A DNA stretch of 64,000 nt, from positions 62,001-126,000 of the forward strand of contig JBAZLJ010000002.1 in assembly GCA_041650315.1 (NCBI GenBank). Direction: 5' to 3'. The translations under genes were made by a program, and so were the position numbers. Below, one piece after another: positions 24,799 through 33,345 of the stretch; position 1 is the stretch's first letter, and the number at the start of each line of letters is the position of its first letter. Source of the stretch: JAGVYF01 sp041650315. Lineage in GTDB: Archaea > Nanobdellota > Nanobdellia > Woesearchaeales > JAGVYF01. The notes below the pieces were generated by a model that saw only the letters and a program-made list of their open reading frames with translations, was not told the origin of the DNA and made no database searches.

Positions 24799-26026
24799 TG
24801 CAAGGATCGTACGCCCTGATAAGTTTTTCTAACTCTAATTTTATTTCATCTTTTGATTTATTGAGAATTGTCGGAAGATAGATTTTAATTGATTCTTGCA
24901 GGTTCAGAAGATTCTGCGATGTCGGAGTCGTGATGTTCGCATACGTGCATTTGCCGTCTTTATCGAACTTGTATTTGTGGAATAAGATTCCTCTTGGAGC
25001 TTCGGATGCGCCTACGCCGATGCTCGCTTTCGGCGTGATTAGTTTTGGTGATTCCTGCTTGAGCTTCATGTTTTCTAGGATTTCAATGCTTCTTCTGACA
25101 CCTTCGTGGACTTCAATCGCCTGCGCTATGTTGTTCATATAAGGCGAGAATTTGTGCTTGAGCAATTTATCCGCTAATTTGATCGAATAATTGGATAATT
25201 GGTCTTTGTTATTGTATAATCTTGACAATGCGCCGACCATGTAGCTCTTTCCGTCCTTCATGACGAATTCTGCAGTCGAATCCTCTTGGAAGAATTCCTT
25301 AAAGTGTTGTTCATAATCTTTTGTCTGGAAGCATTTGTCTTCCTGGCAAGCCACTATGTCTGATGAATCGAAATATGCTCCGCCCCCTAACGCGACTAGA
25401 AGTTTCTGATGCTCAAAATGAGGATAGTTAAGTTCTGAGAATAATTCAACAGTCTCTTTCGCATCTTTCTGCACTGCTAATAGCTGCGTTAATAATGTAT
25501 CAACCGCTTTCTGGTCAGGAATTCTTGAGATCCCGCCAGGGATGACGGCGATAGGATGTATGTCACGTCCCCCGAGTACGTTTACCATCGCATTGCCTGC
25601 CCTCTTTATCCTTAACGCTTTTTCTATCTCAGGCTTGTATTTAGGAAGCATATCTAGCGCGCTGCTATGGCCCGTATAATCAGGCAGTGTGAGGAAATAT
25701 AAATGCAGGACGTGACTCTGTATCAATCCGCCGATGTTGATGAGTTCCCTCAATAAGCTTGTTTGTGGACTAACCCTAACGCCGAACGCATTCTCAATTG
25801 CTTTGACTGAAGTCAGTGTGTGCACAGGTGAGCATACGCCACAGATTCTTGAGGAGATATTTGGAAGATCGTTCCACAATTTATTTTTGAGAATTCCTTC
25901 AAAGTATCTCGAGCCTTCGAAAATATTTAATGAAGCTTCTTTCACTTCGCCTTTATCGATTCTGATATGCAGTTTAGCATGGCCTTCAATTTTCGTTACG
26001 TGGTCCAGCTTGATAGTCCTTGTCAT
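24752..26026 (-). CDS. [NiFe] hydrogenase large (catalytic) subunit
   Basis: A 424-residue catalytic subunit. The nickel site is RICGVCSPVH (C62, C65, H69) and DPCISCSTH (C409, C412, H415), leaving a nine-residue C-terminal tail for the maturation protease. TKIEGHAKLH at 11-20 is the usual N-terminal signature. The start is set at the ATG at 26026, which overlaps the small-subunit stop as ATGA; a longer frame from 26056 would overlap more. The sequence looks closest to the soluble group 3 (sulfhydrogenase-like) enzymes, but no diaphorase (beta/gamma) genes adjoin, so the electron partner is unknown. Confidence 0.92.
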   Translation of the reverse strand: MTRTIKLDHVTKIEGHAKLHIRIDKGEVKEASLNIFEGSRYFEGILKNKLWNDLPNISSRICGVCSPVHTLTSVKAIENAFGVRVSPQTSLLRELINIGGLIQSHVLHLYFLTLPDYTGHSSALDMLPKYKPEIEKALRIKRAGNAMVNVLGGRDIHPIAVIPGGISRIPDQKAVDTLLTQLLAVQKDAKETVELFSELNYPHFEHQKLLVALGGGAYFDSSDIVACQEDKCFQTKDYEQHFKEFFQEDSTAEFVMKDGKSYMVGALSRLYNNKDQLSNYSIKLADKLLKHKFSPYMNNIAQAIEVHEGVRRSIEILENMKLKQESPKLITPKASIGVGASEAPRGILFHKYKFDKDGKCTYANITTPTSQNLLNLQESIKIYLPTILNKSKDEIKLELEKLIRAYDPCISCSTHFLELDLEKV

Positions 26027-26802
26027 TTCCTGCACACCTTCTTTTTCTTCCCGCATGATTCACATTTCTCGCTGATGTCGGCGAACTTATGCATCTTGTT
26101 GCAGATATCTTCATCTGTCAATCCCCATGATTTGAATAATTGAACTTCCGCAGGGAAATTCGCTGACGGCAATGGCCCTCTGCACATTATGCAAGGAATA
26201 TCATCCTTTGTGCAGATCGCATCGCACCCGCCGTGCGTGACTGCGCCTAAGCAAACTACTTTCTTTAGCAGATAACAATCTTTTCCTCTTTTAGGACATT
26301 GGTCGCAAACACTGCCCTGGAACTCTTTTAGAACTTTCTTTTTTAGATAAGTGTTAAGGAAATCGACGAACTCTTTCTTTATTATCGGACATCCGCGCAT
26401 ATGGTAATCGACTTTCACAATCTTGTCGATTGGCTGGACGTCGATGGAATCTTTCAGCATCTTCTGATTGTATACATAACGTTCTAGTTCTTTGTTCTCG
26501 ACGTAATTGCGCATCGCGGGGATTCCGCCGTTGACTGCGCATGCGCCTAATGCGACAACAAACTTTGATTTTTTTCTTATTATTTTGAGTTTTCTTATTT
26601 CGCGCTTTGTCGTGATTGCGCCTTCGATAAACGCGATATCGAACTTCGCATCCCTGTTCTTCTCTTTCAGAAGATGGAAGTATTGGACATCAAACTTCTT
26701 CAAGATGTCAAGTATCTTCTCTATGAACAATACTGTGAATTGGCAGCCTTGACAGCAGGTGAATGAGAAAAATCCTATTGATAGTTTTTTTTTACTAGGC
26801 AT
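26023..26802 (-). CDS. [NiFe] hydrogenase small (electron-transfer) subunit
   Basis: A 259-residue small subunit. SFTCCQGCQFTVL near the start supplies proximal-cluster cysteines; CPII, the CDQCPKRGKDC region, CLGAVTHGGC and CTKDDIPCIMC supply further iron-sulfur ligands; the C-terminus has CESCGKKKKVC. The start at 26802 is favoured by a TTTATATATT box about 25 bases upstream (leaderless); an in-frame ATG at 26874 lies beyond that box. It precedes the large subunit with an ATGA overlap. The pattern fits the delta subunit of sulfhydrogenase-like enzymes. Confidence 0.9.
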   Translation of the reverse strand: MPSKKKLSIGFFSFTCCQGCQFTVLFIEKILDILKKFDVQYFHLLKEKNRDAKFDIAFIEGAITTKREIRKLKIIRKKSKFVVALGACAVNGGIPAMRNYVENKELERYVYNQKMLKDSIDVQPIDKIVKVDYHMRGCPIIKKEFVDFLNTYLKKKVLKEFQGSVCDQCPKRGKDCYLLKKVVCLGAVTHGGCDAICTKDDIPCIMCRGPLPSANFPAEVQLFKSWGLTDEDICNKMHKFADISEKCESCGKKKKVCRK

Positions 26803-26888
26803 GCACTTTTCAAGGGATTTTGAATATATAAAGATTAGCAATAATCTGATAGATAATCTATTTTCTAGTAGCATTGGACTGCGGAACT

Positions 26889-26974
26889 ACTGCTGTAGTT
26901 CTAGCCCATTGCTTATACAATTAATTATATATTTTCAACAAGCACTGGACATTCTCCCTAGTGCACTGGACATT
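26889..26974. repeat. Intergenic hairpin and 13-bp direct repeats
   Basis: Between the hydrogenase operon and the Bro-N gene, GGAACTAC and GTAGTTCT form a hairpin around 26891-26912, and GCACTGGACATTC occurs twice (26942-26954 and 26962-26974). A related GCATTGGAC lies before the hairpin. The role is unknown; operators for either divergent promoter are possible. Confidence 0.5.
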
Positions 26975-27021
26975 CGTGAAACTTATAAACATAGAATTTG
27001 AAAAATGTTCCGGTGATCTGA

Positions 27022-27822
27022 ATGACTCCGGAAAAAGCATTAGTGGCTTTTCAAGATAGAAAGATAAGAAGAGCATGGCATAATGATGAATGGTATTACT
27101 CAGTAGTTGATGTTGTTGAAGCTTTGACTGAAAGCCCCAGCCCTAGACAATATTGGGGCGTCCTTAAAGGAAGAGAAATTCAGTTGTTAACAATTTGTTT
27201 ACAACTGAAATTATTATCTGCAGATGGTAAATATTATAATACGGATTGCGCCAATACTAAATCAATATTCAGGATAATCCAATCAATTCCATCTCCGAAA
27301 GCGGAACCTTTCAAACTATGGCTGGCGCAATTAGGGCAGGAAAGGATTGAAGAGATAAGGAATCCAGAACTCGCTATCGAAAGGGCGCGCAGATATTACG
27401 AAATTAAAGGATACCCGTTGAACTGGATCCTAAAACGTCTACCATCTATCTCTATACGGAATGAACTTACAGATGAATGGAAAAGCAGAGGCATATCAAA
27501 AGATAAGGATTTCGCTATACTCACTGATGAGATATCTAAGACGATATTCGACGCTAGTGTAGATGAGCATAAAAGATTGAAGAGGATTGACAAAGGCAAT
27601 CTGCGCGACAATATGGTTGATTGGGAACTATTGTTAACAATATTAGGCGAGAAAGCCGCAGTTGATATAACTGTTGCAAAAAATTCCAAAGGATTCTCGG
27701 AATGCGAGAAATCAGCTTTGGAAGGCGCTGAAATCGCGAAGAACGCTCGCAAAGAATTGGAGAAGAAGATAGGTAAATCCACTATCTCAACTAAGAAAAT
27801 AATAGAGTGCAAAAATAAATAA
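27022..27822 (+). CDS. Bro-N domain protein (phage antirepressor-like)
   Basis: A 266-residue protein with a Bro-N/antirepressor-type N-terminus: a strand and helix block with IRRAWHNDEWYYSVVDVVEAL (about 14-34 in part) followed by SPRQYWGVLKGRE, then LLSADGKYYNTDCANTKSIF and a helical C-terminal half with the DNA-binding-looking segment SIRNELTDEWKSRGI. Such proteins are common on prophages and as solitary chromosomal genes, and are thought to regulate transcription through DNA binding. It stands alone, convergent with gdhA one base apart. Its target is unknown. Confidence 0.7.
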   Translation: MTPEKALVAFQDRKIRRAWHNDEWYYSVVDVVEALTESPSPRQYWGVLKGREIQLLTICLQLKLLSADGKYYNTDCANTKSIFRIIQSIPSPKAEPFKLWLAQLGQERIEEIRNPELAIERARRYYEIKGYPLNWILKRLPSISIRNELTDEWKSRGISKDKDFAILTDEISKTIFDASVDEHKRLKRIDKGNLRDNMVDWELLLTILGEKAAVDITVAKNSKGFSECEKSALEGAEIAKNARKELEKKIGKSTISTKKIIECKNK

Positions 27823-28929
27823 TTATACTCTGCAAGTCTTACACTTTTTTGAGACTCTCGCTTTCGCTACGTCCATTGCTGCTATCCTTGGCGGGACTTT
27901 TCTTTTCTTTGCTAATTCTAATACTTCTTTAGTGTTCTGCTTGACTTTCTGCTCAACTAATTTGAACATAGTCTTTGTCGAGCCGTTAATGAATTCAACG
28001 TATGAACTTATTACGCCGCCTGCGTTTGCTACGAAGTCCGGAACTACTATAATTCCTTTCTTGTGCAGCTTGTATTCAGTGTCGTGCCCCATAGGGATGT
28101 TTGATCCTTCGACTAATAATTTGTACTTTATCCTGTTAACATCTTTAGGTTTCACTAGATCAGGAATAGCTGCAGTGACTAGCATGTCTGCTTTGATATC
28201 AAGAATCTTATCTGAAGGCATTACCTTTCCTTCTTTGTATTTTACAACTGAACCTTGCTTCTTTTTTACATCTGCGAGTTTCTTGAAATCAAGTCCGTTT
28301 TCATTGTAGATGAGTCCTTGCGAGTCTGATGTTGCTATTAATTTCGCGCCGGCATCGCACAGATGCTTTGCCGCGAACCAGCCGACATTGCCAAAGCCTT
28401 CGACTGCGAATGTTATGTCTTTTACATTTAATCCCAGGTGTTTAATTGCCACTAAAGCTGAATGGTACACACCGAAACCTGTACTGCCTAATTCGTGCGG
28501 GATTCCGCCGAGGTTCTTGGGCTTGCCTGTTACTACACATCTATTTTTTAGACGTTTAGAAATCCAGCCCATCTCTTCCTCTGCCATGTACATGTCAGGA
28601 GCTGCGACGTATTTATGTGGCGCAATATCTCTTAACGCATCTGCATAAGCTTCAACCAATTCTTTCTTTCTTTGCTTTGTGAGTTTCTTAGAATCTGCAA
28701 TTATTCCTGACTTGGCTCCGCCGAACGGCAAACCTGCCAATGCACATTTCCAGGTCATCGCTCTTGCGAGCCTTGCGACTTCATCAACATCAACAGTTGG
28801 TGTCATCCTGATGCCGCCTTTACCAGGACCTAGCGCAGTATTATCAATGACAATGACTGCGTGCATATCTGCTTTAGGATTATAGACTTGAATGATCATC
28901 TCTGGGCCGAAGCCGTCATAATCTATCAT
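27823..28929 (-). CDS. gdhA: Glutamate dehydrogenase family enzyme
   Basis: A 368-residue Glu/Leu/Phe/Val dehydrogenase. The dimerisation and catalytic region includes GPGKGGIRMTPTVDVDEV, MTWKCALAGLPFGGAKSGI (catalytic Lys), a conserved PDMYMAEEEMGWI, and a Rossmann domain with AVEGFGNVGW. It interconverts glutamate and 2-oxoglutarate plus ammonia with NAD(P). It is about 50 residues shorter than common archaeal GDH at the N-terminus, where an AGGTG ribosome-binding site 10 bases before the ATG supports the short start. The C-terminal CKTCRV is unusual. Leucine dehydrogenase activity cannot be excluded. Confidence 0.85.
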   Translation of the reverse strand: MIDYDGFGPEMIIQVYNPKADMHAVIVIDNTALGPGKGGIRMTPTVDVDEVARLARAMTWKCALAGLPFGGAKSGIIADSKKLTKQRKKELVEAYADALRDIAPHKYVAAPDMYMAEEEMGWISKRLKNRCVVTGKPKNLGGIPHELGSTGFGVYHSALVAIKHLGLNVKDITFAVEGFGNVGWFAAKHLCDAGAKLIATSDSQGLIYNENGLDFKKLADVKKKQGSVVKYKEGKVMPSDKILDIKADMLVTAAIPDLVKPKDVNRIKYKLLVEGSNIPMGHDTEYKLHKKGIIVVPDFVANAGGVISSYVEFINGSTKTMFKLVEQKVKQNTKEVLELAKKRKVPPRIAAMDVAKARVSKKCKTCRV

Positions 28930-29038
28930 GATGGAACACCTCTATTTTGAATATAATGATACTGATAGAATATTTAGTATTTTCTTATATATAAAACATT
29001 AAGTTTTTAAATCGTAATAGATACTGCAGTATATAATC

Positions 29039-30574
29039 ATGGAACTAGCCAAAGCTATGAAGGACGGCGAACTTGTGCCTGAAAATCAATGGAAGGCGCA
29101 TATCGATAGTTTGCAATCCAATGGTCGCGGCAGCAAAGGCGCAGTTAGCAAAGCTTTAGTTTCTGCAGTTAGTAAAAGAATTCCTAAGAAGAAGTTCGCA
29201 ATTATGTTTTCAGGCGGAGTGGATAGTTCACTGATTGCTTACTTATGCAAGAAAGCGAATGCTGATTTTGTTTGTTACGCTGTCGGCATTGAAAATTCCA
29301 CTGATCTTGTGCAAGCAAAGACTGCTGCAGAAGAGATGGGATTGAAACTCGTTTCTAAAGAATATTCACTCGATGAAGCGGAAGTCATAATCAAAAAAGT
29401 AGTAAAGCTTGTCGGCACTGATCCTGTAGCAGTTGGAGTAGGCTGTGTTGTATACGCGTGCATGGAACTGGCTAAGAAAGACAAAATCAATACATTCTTC
29501 ACCGGATTAGGCTCAGAAGAGATTTTCGCGGGATATGAAAGACATAAAGTCGATGATATCAATGCAGAATGCTGGAACGGATTGAAAGCAATGTATCAAC
29601 GTGATTTCCTTAGAGATTTCGCTATCGCTAAATCATTCGGCGCTAAAGTATTGACGCCTTTCTTAGATTCTGATCTAATCAAAGAAGCAATGCTCATACC
29701 TGGCGCTCAAAAAATAAAAGGTGATGTGAAAAAATACATACTTCGCGAAATTGCTGAAGAACTCGGCTTGCCTAAAGAAATCGCCTGGCGCAAGAAGATG
29801 GCGGCGCAGTACGGAAGCAAGTTCGACAGAGCAATATCAAGACTCGCGCATAGGATGAATATGAAATTCAAGAAAGAATATCTATGCTCTTTGGTGAAAT
29901 TAGGGGCATTATTCAGCTCAGGCAAAGATAGCACCTACGCTTTGTATCTAATGCAGAAGCAAGGCTATGATGTCAGATGCTTGATAACTATCAAAAGCAA
30001 GAATACTGCTTCGTTCATGTTTCATACTCCTAACATAGACATGACCAAGTATCAAGCAGAAGCTTTGGAATTGCCATTGATGACTTTTGAGACTAAAGGT
30101 GAGAAAGAAATTGAGTTAAAAGATCTCGAATCTGCTATCAAAAAAGCTAAAACAAAATATGACCTTGACGGCATCATAACAGGCGCATTATTCTCTGAAT
30201 ATCAAGCTAGCAGAATTATCAAATTATGCGAAGGATTGGGATTGAAATGTTATTCACCATTGTGGCACATGGATCAGGAGACTGAAGTTCGCGAAATAAT
30301 CAAAGCGGGTTTCAAAATTGTGTTGACTGCAGTCGCTGCTGAAGGTTTGAACAAGAAGTGGCTCGGCAGAGTCCTAACAGAGAAAGATGTGGATGCTCTC
30401 GTCGCTGTTCACAGGAAAGTCGGCATCAATATAGCTGGCGAAGGCGGAGAGTTTGAGTCATTGGTCATTGACGGACCTAACTTCAAAAAAAGATTAGAGA
30501 TACTTGATTCTGAGATTATTGAAGAGAACGAAAATACTGCTTTATTGCGAATAAAGAAAGCAAAATTGTGCTGA
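29039..30574 (+). CDS. Fusion of asparagine-synthetase-like PP-loop domain and Dph6-type diphthine-ammonia ligase
   Basis: A 511-residue protein with two ATP pyrophosphatase domains. Residues about 1-270 resemble the C-terminal synthetase domain of AsnB (PP loop FSGGVDSSLIAYL at about 58-70; FFTGLGSEEIFAGYERHK) without the glutaminase domain. Residues about 283-511 resemble Dph6/TIGR00289-type ligases (second PP loop LFSSGKDSTYALYL; ITGALFSEYQASRI; GEGGEFESLVIDGP), which amidate diphthine on elongation factor 2. The first domain might act in asparagine or another amidation; its activity is unknown. Both PP loops look intact. Confidence 0.85.
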   Translation: MELAKAMKDGELVPENQWKAHIDSLQSNGRGSKGAVSKALVSAVSKRIPKKKFAIMFSGGVDSSLIAYLCKKANADFVCYAVGIENSTDLVQAKTAAEEMGLKLVSKEYSLDEAEVIIKKVVKLVGTDPVAVGVGCVVYACMELAKKDKINTFFTGLGSEEIFAGYERHKVDDINAECWNGLKAMYQRDFLRDFAIAKSFGAKVLTPFLDSDLIKEAMLIPGAQKIKGDVKKYILREIAEELGLPKEIAWRKKMAAQYGSKFDRAISRLAHRMNMKFKKEYLCSLVKLGALFSSGKDSTYALYLMQKQGYDVRCLITIKSKNTASFMFHTPNIDMTKYQAEALELPLMTFETKGEKEIELKDLESAIKKAKTKYDLDGIITGALFSEYQASRIIKLCEGLGLKCYSPLWHMDQETEVREIIKAGFKIVLTAVAAEGLNKKWLGRVLTEKDVDALVAVHRKVGINIAGEGGEFESLVIDGPNFKKRLEILDSEIIEENENTALLRIKKAKLC

Positions 30575-30651
30575 TTTATAGCATTCAAAATATATTATTT
30601 CAAACCGCAAAGTATATAAACTTAGTCGTGCTAAATTAAAAGCTAGGAGAG

Positions 30652-30699
30652 CAAGTTTTTGGCGAAACTTGTTTCCTTTTGGCGATAAAAAGTTTGGCG
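30652..30699. promoter_or_regulatory. Three TTTGGCG repeats upstream of ftsZ
   Basis: TTTGGCG occurs at 30658-30664, 30678-30684 and 30693-30699. The first lies inside a hairpin CAAGTTT/AAACTTG (30652-30671). They fall 115-155 bases before ftsZ, downstream of a TATA-like AGTATATAAAC at about 30611-30621. They could be binding sites for a cell-cycle regulator or part of a leader RNA. Confidence 0.35.
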
Positions 30700-30813
30700 T
30701 TTGTATAATGACTGTTTCTAAGAAATCATAGTCTTAAATGTATTTAAGAATTGTGGTGGTAGGAAATACAATCACTATATTAGAAATAAACAAAACAGGG
30801 GGAATGGTAGAAA

Positions 30814-31881
30814 ATGATGGAATTTATGGTGGAAAATGCTATGAAAGGCAGCCAAGACCTAACAGCCTTGGTAGGACAAGCTAATATCAAAGTAATTGGT
30901 TGTGGCGGGGCAGGCAACAATGTAGTAAGTTGGCTGTATAAAAAAGGAATACGTGGCGCAGAAATTATAGCATGCAACACGGACAAACAACATTTGACAA
31001 TAAGTGAAGCTGACAAGAAATTCTTGATCGGTAAAGAATTGACAAGAGGTCTTGGATGCGGCGGTTTCCCAGAAAGGGGCGCAGAAGCAGCTAAAGAGAG
31101 CATGAGCGAAATAAAAGAAGCTCTAAAAGGCTCTGATATGGTATTCGTATGCGCAGGAATGGGCGGCGGTACAGGTACAGGTTCAGCACCAGTCGTAGCT
31201 CAAGTAGCTAAAGACACAGGCGCAATCGTAATCGGAACAGTAACAATGCCTTTCAAGATCGAAAGAGCTAGAGTAGACAAAGCTGAATTCGGTTTACAGC
31301 AATTGAGGCAAGTATCCGATACAGTAATCGTTATCGATAACAACAGGCTAGTGCAAATCGCTGGAAATCTTCCAGTACAGCAAGCATTCGCAGTAGCTAA
31401 CGAGCTAGTTTCTACAATGATTAAAGGAATCGTAGAGACTATCGCAGTACCTTCATTGGTCAACTTGGATTATGCGGACGTTAAAGCAATCATGACTAAC
31501 GGCGGAGTAGCTGCTATCGGCGTCGGTTCATCCGATACCAATAACAGAGTAGAAGAAGCAGTCAAAGGCGCTTTGAGCAATCCTTTGCTTGACATCAGCT
31601 ATGAAGGCGCGACAGGCGCTCTTATCCACGTATCCGGCGGAGCAGATATGACTCTTGAAGATATCAACAGAGTAGGTGAATTAGTCACTGAATCATTGGA
31701 TGAAGACGCAAACGTTATCTGGGGAGCCAGAGTATGCGACGACCTTAAAGGAAGATTGATTGTAATGACAATCATCACAGGCGTCAAATCTCCATGGATA
31801 CTGGGCAAGCTTGATAAAAAGCATGCAGCAGTAGAAGCTCATCAGATGAGTAAAGAGCTCGGCATAGAAATCGTAAGGTAG
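30814..31881 (+). CDS. ftsZ: Cell division protein FtsZ
   Basis: A 355-residue FtsZ GTPase. KVIGCGGAGNNVVSWL (26-41) is the N-terminal nucleotide loop, the tubulin signature GMGGGTGTGSAP is at about 115-126, and the NNRLVQ and T7-loop region (NLDYADVKAIM, about 218-228) are intact. It polymerises into the division ring. The C-terminus after about 340 is short (MSKELGIEIVR), without an obvious tether. AGGGGG lies about 12 bases before the ATG. The upstream gap of 240 bases holds repeats, and a hairpin-plus-T terminator overlaps the stop. Confidence 0.97.
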   Translation: MMEFMVENAMKGSQDLTALVGQANIKVIGCGGAGNNVVSWLYKKGIRGAEIIACNTDKQHLTISEADKKFLIGKELTRGLGCGGFPERGAEAAKESMSEIKEALKGSDMVFVCAGMGGGTGTGSAPVVAQVAKDTGAIVIGTVTMPFKIERARVDKAEFGLQQLRQVSDTVIVIDNNRLVQIAGNLPVQQAFAVANELVSTMIKGIVETIAVPSLVNLDYADVKAIMTNGGVAAIGVGSSDTNNRVEEAVKGALSNPLLDISYEGATGALIHVSGGADMTLEDINRVGELVTESLDEDANVIWGARVCDDLKGRLIVMTIITGVKSPWILGKLDKKHAAVEAHQMSKELGIEIVR

Positions 31882-31897
31882 ATACCTTACTTTTTTT
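31873..31897 (+). terminator. ftsZ hairpin and T-run terminator
   Basis: GTAAGGTA and TACCTTAC (31873-31890) form a perfect 8-bp hairpin with a two-base loop, directly followed by seven T. The stem includes the last ftsZ codons and its TAG stop. Confidence 0.65.
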
Positions 31898-31913
31898 CAT
31901 TTTAAGCTCGTAC

Positions 31914-31998
31914 AGGCTCTTGCTCATATGAACTTCTCATGATACCCCCAACATATCTAAAATTCATGGGGCAAGGCCTTTTTTCTTCTCTTTTTATT
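31914..31998 (+). terminator. Second stem and poly-T region downstream of ftsZ
   Basis: AGGC-T-CTTGC (31914-31923) pairs with GCAAG-GCC-T (31971-31979) with one bulged T, enclosing CCCC/GGGG that could pair alternatively, followed by two T-rich runs up to about 31998. It may be a backup terminator or a small structured RNA ending at the T run. Confidence 0.4.
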
Positions 31999-32046
31999 GA
32001 TTTTTAATTGACTAGAATTAAGTTAAATGTGATTCGAAAAAAAAGC

Positions 32047-32091
32047 TTATTCTATGATTATCTTATGTTCAGTCTGAGAAACATCTATCTC
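32047..32091 (-). pseudogene. C-terminal remnant of a tandem copy of the 32168 gene
   Basis: Reading the minus strand, 14 codons plus stop encode EIDVSQTEHKIIIE, nearly identical to the last residues EIDVSQNEHKIIIE of the neighbouring 32168-32443 gene, with several silent base differences. The rest of the copy is gone. It indicates an old tandem duplication followed by deletion. Confidence 0.7.
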
Positions 32092-32167
32092 ACAGCTTTT
32101 TGACTTCGCAAAAACCTGGGAAAACACTGAGACATGCGTTCGCTTCGCTCACTTAGTCTCAACAGAA

Positions 32168-32443
32168 TTATTCTATAATAATCTTATGCTCGTTCTGAGA
32201 AACATCTATCTCTTTCAAATCATTGACTACAATATCAGAACCCCTTGGTAGATATTTAACATCGTGATTCTTGAAAACTACGCTCATTACATTATGGAAT
32301 TCCAATGTCTTTGTAGGAACTTCTACAGTCTTATGCGCGTCATTAATCTTGAAGAGCTTAACCTCTACCATATACGGATATTCATCGTTCTCTGGAGATT
32401 CTTTTCTCCTGCATACGATAATGCTCTTCGCTTTGTATTTCAT
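32168..32443 (-). CDS. Hypothetical small protein
   Basis: A 91-residue beta-rich protein I do not recognise: basic N-terminus with IIVCRRKESP, then alternating strands (PYMVEVKLFKI, EVPTKTLEFHNVMSVVF, GSDIVVNDLKEIDV, HKIIIE). No membrane segment or metal motif. A truncated relative of its C-terminus lies 77 bases downstream at 32047-32091. It is the last host-like gene before the element boundary at 32497. Confidence 0.55.
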   Translation of the reverse strand: MKYKAKSIIVCRRKESPENDEYPYMVEVKLFKINDAHKTVEVPTKTLEFHNVMSVVFKNHDVKYLPRGSDIVVNDLKEIDVSQNEHKIIIE

Positions 32444-32496
32444 AGGTGATACAGAAATTGCTGGATTTAAAAATGTTGCGGATTAAAAATTGTGAA

Positions 32497-32511
32497 AAGC
32501 CTCAGGGGAGA
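32497..32511 (+). repeat. Distal attachment-site copy (tRNA-Thr 3' end)
   Basis: Identical to 56966-56980 over 15 bases and in the same orientation; flanks differ on both sides. It lies within a hairpin AAAGCC/GGCTTT with GGGGAG/CTTCCC (32496-32543) whose right arm is element DNA. Confidence 0.7.
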
Positions 32512-32656
32512 ACCTGGTTTCAGGTGCACTTCCCACGGCTTTGTAGTATTCTTATGCCACTTTAGATAATGTGCTAGTATTTATTATTTTCTGTCTGCGA
32601 TTAAATATTATTAGTATGTAATATACAGATATACTAATTGGAGAGTTATAATAAAA

Positions 32657-33193
32657 TTATTCAGAATCTAAGCTCTCAGATAATTCAAAATCGTCTCTTA
32701 TCTCCCCATATAATGGAAAATCAAAATTGCAACATAGTGCAGGTTTGTTCTTTTTTTGACAAGAAACAAAGTTTTGACAAATACCCTCATTTGCCTTTTT
32801 AAGGACGTATCTTATTCCTTTTTTATGCTTAATTATCTCTTTTTTAATTTTACCCCTACATATTAATTGAGTCACATATCCCCTAATCAAATCACCATGC
32901 GTTAAATCTGTAATATCTAATTTTTCTATGATTTTTCTTATATTAAATGAAACATCTGCTAATTTTTCATCAATTACATTACTTACTTTGATAAATCCGC
33001 TTTTTTGCTCATTAGCTATAAAATTCTTATTTTTTACATATGATTCGGCATTACTTCTTTTACAGTATCTTTGTTCAGTTTTCACGTATTTTGCGGCAGG
33101 CTCACTTCGTGCTTCAGCGAGGGTAGTTGTTGATTGAATAGTATGTGGGCTTTTTTCAATCATTTCTTCTTCTGTTCTCCAGACTTTAACCAT
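32657..33193 (-). CDS. Hypothetical AT-rich protein at the element edge
   Basis: A 178-residue charged protein, not recognised. Residues 1-65 are polar and probably disordered; 66-130 hold helices and a segment GDLIRGYVTQLICRGKIKKE that could be a winged-helix-like fold; the C-terminal part has four Cys (ICQNFVSCQKK and ALCCNF) that could bind a metal. Strongly AT-rich. It is the first gene inside the distal end of the element, transcribed toward the boundary. Cargo of unknown role. Confidence 0.5.
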   Translation of the reverse strand: MVKVWRTEEEMIEKSPHTIQSTTTLAEARSEPAAKYVKTEQRYCKRSNAESYVKNKNFIANEQKSGFIKVSNVIDEKLADVSFNIRKIIEKLDITDLTHGDLIRGYVTQLICRGKIKKEIIKHKKGIRYVLKKANEGICQNFVSCQKKNKPALCCNFDFPLYGEIRDDFELSESLDSE

Positions 33194-33345
33194 TTTTAGA
33201 TTAAAATTATCGTTAATATTTAAGCATTATTGTGGTTAGGATGTTTATCTTGCCGTAGCTTTGCCGTAGTTTCTGTTAAACCGATTCAAATAGTTCCCGT
33301 CTCAGTTCTGGTGTATCCGTAAAAACGATTCAAGGAGGATACGCC

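Noticed and set aside
26026..26056. Longer hydrogenase large-subunit start
   Set aside because: The ATGA overlap at 26023-26026 and the family N-terminus starting MTRTIKLDHVTKIEGHAK favour the shorter form.
32130..32160. GCGTTCGCTTCGCTCAC segment as a relative of the TAGCGAAGCG motif at 17115
   Set aside because: The shared core is only about ten bases and structure differs; too weak to call a repeat family.
32490..32545. Hairpin at the distal attachment site as a riboswitch or terminator
   Set aside because: It straddles the junction of host and element DNA, so its pairing is probably fortuitous; no T-run follows in the plus direction.
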